Shown: positions 23,891-26,458 of the stretch, in pieces
Position numbering within the stretch: the stretch's first letter is position 1
How the letters are laid out: each line of letters begins with the position of its first letter
Assembly (NCBI GenBank): GCA_037447335.1
Contig: JBBIGV010000051.1
Coordinates: 1-26,458, forward strand
Direction: 5' to 3'
From: JBBIGV01 sp037447335
GTDB lineage: Bacteria; Bacteroidota; Ignavibacteria; Ignavibacteriales; Ignavibacteriaceae
DNA length: 26,458 nt
Made by a program: the position numbers and the translations under genes
The notes under the pieces: model-generated
Seen by the model: the letters and a program-made list of their open reading frames with translations, nothing else
Told to the model about the DNA's origin: nothing
Databases searched by the model: none

Positions 23891-24247
23891 TCAAAGAATT
23901 TTCTCTACTCTGTTATTTTTGTCCACCAGAATGATTTTTGGCTTATGTTTTTTTGCAGTTTGCTCGTCCATCCGGGTATAAGTAATAATGATAACTTCAT
24001 CACCAACCGCTCCAAGCCTTGCAGCCGGACCATTCAAACATATCATTCCGCTGCCGGCAGGTCCTTCGAGTGTGTATGTTTCCATCCGGCTGCCATTGTT
24101 TACGTTAACCACCTGAACTTTTTCATAAGGTAAAATATCTGCAGCATCTAAAAGATCCTTATCCACCGTAATACTTCCTTCGTAGTATAACTCTGCCATC
24201 GTAACCGTAGCACGATGGATCTTCGACTTAAACATCTCGCGGGTCAT
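23891..24247 (-). CDS. panD: Aspartate 1-decarboxylase (pyruvoyl-dependent)
   Basis: 118 residues. It makes beta-alanine from aspartate for pantothenate/CoA. All key residues are at the classic positions: Lys9 and the self-cleavage pair Gly24-Ser25 (YEGSITVD), whose Ser becomes the pyruvoyl cofactor, plus Arg54 and Tyr58 (NGSRMETY). The NGPAARL motif is present. The ATG at 24247 fits the family N-terminus. A promoter candidate is at 24278-24310. The other pantothenate genes are not in the window. It is separated from the small exported protein by 92 bases and may be its own unit. Confidence 0.96.
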   Translation of the reverse strand: MTREMFKSKIHRATVTMAELYYEGSITVDKDLLDAADILPYEKVQVVNVNNGSRMETYTLEGPAGSGMICLNGPAARLGAVGDEVIIITYTRMDEQTAKKHKPKIILVDKNNRVEKIL

Positions 24248-24277
24248 TTTCTCTCAAATTTAATTATTAAGACGTTT

Positions 24278-24310
24278 CAAATATAAAAAGTTTGATGTAA
24301 CTACTGCAAA
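24278..24310 (-). promoter_or_regulatory. Candidate Bacteroidota-type promoter for panD
   Basis: On the minus strand TATATTTG (24285-24278) matches the TAnnTTTG -7 box, with TTTG 21 bases upstream (24310-24307). The same TATATTTG word stands before lepA at nearly the same distance from the start, which strengthens both calls. Leader about 25 bases. Confidence 0.42.
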
Positions 24311-24446
24311 TATGGCATTGTTACTATCACAACTATTAACCGTTCCGGTAAAATAAAAATGAAATAATTGGATAAAAGTGCAACTATTCTTAATTTTTTC
24401 GGGTAATATAGCTCGCTCTTCAGAAACAATGATGAAATTTTTATAA

Positions 24447-25013
24447 ATGAGAATTTTAGTAATTGATAATTATGACTCTTTTACATACAACCTCGTTCAG
24501 ATGCTGGGCAGTAAAAGATGTGATGTATTTGTTTTCAGAAATGATCAAATCACTATTGAATTGATCGAAAGATACAATCCTGATAAAATTATGATCTCAC
24601 CGGGACCCGGCAGACCTGAAGAATCCGGCGGATCACTAGTAGCAATCCGGGAATTTCAAAAATCGCTTCCAATACTCGGAGTGTGCCTTGGACACCAGGC
24701 AATTGCATACCTTCACGGCGGAAAAATTGTAAATGCTCCTATTCTTATGCATGGGAAAACGTCCGTAATAATTCATGATGGAAAAACTCTATTCAGAAAA
24801 ATACCGCAGCATTTTATTGCTACACGGTACCATTCATTGGTTGTTGATCGAAATTCTTTACCGTCAGATTTACAAATTTCTGCGGAGACTGAAGACGGTA
24901 TTGTTATGGGTATCAGACACTGTACTTATCCCCTGGAAGGAATTCAGTTTCATCCGGAATCAATCCTGACAAAGACCGGTTCCAAACTAATTACTAACTG
25001 GTTAAAAAGTTGA
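24447..25013 (+). CDS. pabA: Anthranilate/aminodeoxychorismate synthase glutamine amidotransferase subunit
   Basis: 188 residues. Class I amidotransferase that supplies ammonia from glutamine to a chorismate-using partner (PabB for folate, TrpE for tryptophan). The catalytic triad Cys80 (GVCLGHQAI), His169 and Glu171 (QFHPESIL) is present; the opening ILVIDNYDSFTYNLVQMLG is typical of PabA/TrpG. No partner subunit lies beside it, so it may serve both enzymes, as in some bacteria; the choice of symbol is uncertain (trpG is equally possible). ATG start without SD. It ends 6 bases from the stop of the RidA-family gene on the other strand. Confidence 0.9.
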   Translation: MRILVIDNYDSFTYNLVQMLGSKRCDVFVFRNDQITIELIERYNPDKIMISPGPGRPEESGGSLVAIREFQKSLPILGVCLGHQAIAYLHGGKIVNAPILMHGKTSVIIHDGKTLFRKIPQHFIATRYHSLVVDRNSLPSDLQISAETEDGIVMGIRHCTYPLEGIQFHPESILTKTGSKLITNWLKS

Positions 25014-25019
25014 ATCAGA

Positions 25020-25475
25020 TTATTTCAGCTTCACAATCATTTCTATTTCAACCGGGGCATCGAGAGGAAGCCCGTTCACACCTACGGCACTACGTGCATG
25101 TTTTCCGTTCTCTCCGAATATTTTAACCATCAGCTCGCTGGCACCATTTGCTACTTTAGGCTGGGCGCCAAAGCCATCAACATTGTTTACAAATACTGTT
25201 AGTTTAATAATTCTTTCAATTTGATCAAGAGAGCCGATAACTGATTTGACAACGCTAAGGCAATTCAAAGCACATATTTCGGCAGCTTTCTGACCTTCCT
25301 CTTCTGTTAAATCTTTTCCAACCTTACCTTTATATTTTAATTGACCGCTTACCATCGGGAGCTGACCAGCAGTAAAAACAAGATCGTTTACCTTAATTGC
25401 CGGGATGTATGCAGCAAGCGGTTTTGGTGCTTCCGAAATTTCAAACCCCAATTCTCTGATTTTTTCTTCAAACAT
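25020..25475 (-). CDS. RidA family protein (YjgF/YER057c/UK114), long subgroup
   Basis: 151 residues, longer than the ~125 of classical RidA, with an N-terminal extension (FEEKIRELGFEISEAPKPLA) typical of the UK114-like_1 subgroup. RidA enzymes hydrolyse reactive enamine/imine intermediates from PLP enzymes. Arg128 and Glu143 are spaced 15 residues apart like the catalytic pair of the RidA/TdcF group (ARSAVGV...PVEIE), so deaminase activity is plausible. SD AGGAAG precedes the ATG. Divergent from mazG, tail to tail with pabA. Confidence 0.9.
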   Translation of the reverse strand: MFEEKIRELGFEISEAPKPLAAYIPAIKVNDLVFTAGQLPMVSGQLKYKGKVGKDLTEEEGQKAAEICALNCLSVVKSVIGSLDQIERIIKLTVFVNNVDGFGAQPKVANGASELMVKIFGENGKHARSAVGVNGLPLDAPVEIEMIVKLK

Positions 25476-25488
25476 TTTTATTCTTCCT

Positions 25489-25518
25489 TTTGATGTGGAT
25501 TATATTTATTTATTTTTG
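25489..25518 (+). promoter_or_regulatory. Candidate Bacteroidota-type promoter for mazG
   Basis: TTTG (25489-25492), 18 bases, then TATTTTTG (25511-25518), which matches TAnnTTTG. It points toward mazG and would leave a leader of about 105 bases. It overlaps the leader region of the divergent ridA-type gene. Pattern evidence only. Confidence 0.35.
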
Positions 25519-25630
25519 CACCGAATTCTTAAAGGCATTTGATTCACCTCAGGATTCTGTTTGTATTTTTTTTCAACTGCCTTTTTAAGATTTCCTATAA
25601 CACTTTAACCAAACAGAAAATAATTCAAAT

Positions 25631-26398
25631 ATGACACAAAATAAATTTACTGAATTTGTAGAGATTGTTAAACGTCTAAGAAAAGAATGCCCGTGGGATC
25701 GTGAGCAAACAAATGATTCAATTAAATCAGCAACGCTTGAAGAAGTATATGAGGTTGTTGAAGCAATAGATAACAATAATTATGAAGATTTAAAGAAAGA
25801 ACTAGGTGATCTTCTCCTGCATGTTGTATTTCACACGGTAATCGCCGGGGAAAAAATCCATTTTACAATAGATGACGTGATTGATGAAATAAGAGAAAAA
25901 CTGATTCGCAGGCATCCGCATGTTTTTGGCGAAACAAATGTTTCCGGTTCCGAACAAGTAAAGAAGAACTGGGAAGCAATTAAAATGAGCGAGGGCAGAA
26001 ATTCAGTAGTTGACGGCGTACCGGAAAATTTACCGGCGCTTCAAAGGGCACACAGGCTGCAGGAAAAAGCCGCTAAGGTAGGTTTCGACTGGGAAAAGAA
26101 AGAGGATGTCTGGAAGAAGGTAGAGGAAGAACTAAGGGAAATGAAGGATGCCGAAAAATCCGGAAAACCTGATGAATTATTGAGTGAGACAGGCGATTTG
26201 TTTTTCGCTCTCGTTAACTATGCACGCTTTCTTGGAATAAATCCGGAAGAGGCATTAAGAAAAACAAATACCAAATTTGTAAAGCGTTTTAAATACGTCG
26301 AAGAAAAAATAAAAGATACCGGAAGGAAGATAACGGAGTCGAATCTTGTTGAAATGGATAAGTTTTGGGAGGAAAGCAAAAAAGAACGATTAGGTTAA
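25631..26398 (+). CDS. mazG: Nucleoside triphosphate pyrophosphohydrolase MazG
   Basis: 255 residues with two MazG folds. It hydrolyses (d)NTPs to NMP and pyrophosphate, cleaning damaged nucleotides and affecting ppGpp levels. The N-terminal domain has LRKECPWDREQT and the magnesium ligands Glu37-Glu38xxGlu41 (EEVYE) with Glu57xxAsp60 (ELGD), then RRHPHVFGE. The linker VPENLPALQRAHRLQEKAAK and VGFDW lead to the second domain with ELLSETGDLFFALVNYARFLG. Length fits the E. coli protein (263). ATG start with no clear SD. The window ends 60 bases after its stop, with nothing recognisable there. Confidence 0.95.
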   Translation: MTQNKFTEFVEIVKRLRKECPWDREQTNDSIKSATLEEVYEVVEAIDNNNYEDLKKELGDLLLHVVFHTVIAGEKIHFTIDDVIDEIREKLIRRHPHVFGETNVSGSEQVKKNWEAIKMSEGRNSVVDGVPENLPALQRAHRLQEKAAKVGFDWEKKEDVWKKVEEELREMKDAEKSGKPDELLSETGDLFFALVNYARFLGINPEEALRKTNTKFVKRFKYVEEKIKDTGRKITESNLVEMDKFWEESKKERLG

Positions 26399-26458
26399 TC
26401 TCCATTGGGAGTGTAAATAATTTTGTGTAAATGGTTAAAGCAATAGTTTAGCTAAGTG

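Noticed and set aside
1..26458. CRISPR array, tRNA or rRNA, transposase, prophage genes, riboswitch
   Set aside because: No regularly spaced repeats, cloverleaf, recombinase motif or recognisable aptamer was seen by eye; a tool search could still find small RNAs.

Overview
The window looks like chromosome of a low-GC, Gram-negative bacterium of the Bacteroidota/Chlorobi/Ignavibacteriota group, most likely an ignavibacterium-like lineage. The evidence is a subtilase ending in a type IX secretion (T9SS) sorting tail with the SQNYPNPFN motif, a second orphan T9SS tail, an outer-membrane TonB receptor, candidate TAnnTTTG-type promoters, and VWA and LytR_C membrane proteins of the style common there. 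The phylum call is inference from these features. No rRNA, tRNA, CRISPR array, transposase or phage gene was recognised.

Layout. 1-1336 (+): a DUF481 outer-membrane protein whose signal peptide is split by an apparent one-base loss in an A-tract, then a DinB-like protein. 1377-6164 (-): T9SS-exported subtilase, signal peptidase I (lepB) and LepA/EF4; lepA and lepB overlap by 8 bases. 6165-6505: the only gene-free gap over 300 bases, holding an unusual 15-bp perfect inverted repeat inside a larger imperfect dyad. 6506-7291 (+): an orphan methyltransferase. 7328-8688 (-): a cluster of gene remains (sensor-kinase N-terminus with two internal stops, cut-off WD40-like exported protein, orphan T9SS tail). 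8736-10955 (-): FecA-like TonB receptor behind a DtxR-like dyad operator.

11154-16691 (-) is a compact run, transcribed from high to low coordinates: pgeF, an EamA transporter, folB, folK, a deoxynucleoside kinase, a small DUF4834-like membrane protein, a GT9 glycosyltransferase and ppx/gppA. Many of these genes overlap by 1-4 bases at TTGA, GTGA or TAATG junctions, which implies translational coupling. 16902-20756 (+): surE, a VWA membrane protein and a comF-type phosphoribosyltransferase whose 3' end overlaps argS by 39 bases tail to tail. 20718-24247 (-): argS, rsfS, a LytR_C protein, a small exported protein and panD. 24447-26398: pabA/trpG (+), a RidA-family protein (-) and mazG (+).

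Functionally most of the window is housekeeping: translation (lepA, argS, rsfS), protein export (lepB), folate and pantothenate supply (folB, folK, pabA, panD), nucleotide hygiene and salvage (deoxynucleoside kinase, surE, mazG, ppx, pgeF) and metabolite repair (ridA). The accessory part is 6165-11153. I see no convincing new multi-gene system. The most notable points are the frameshifted DUF481 gene, the decaying kinase/WD40/T9SS block, the inverted repeat next to lepA and the likely metal-responsive operator of the TonB receptor.
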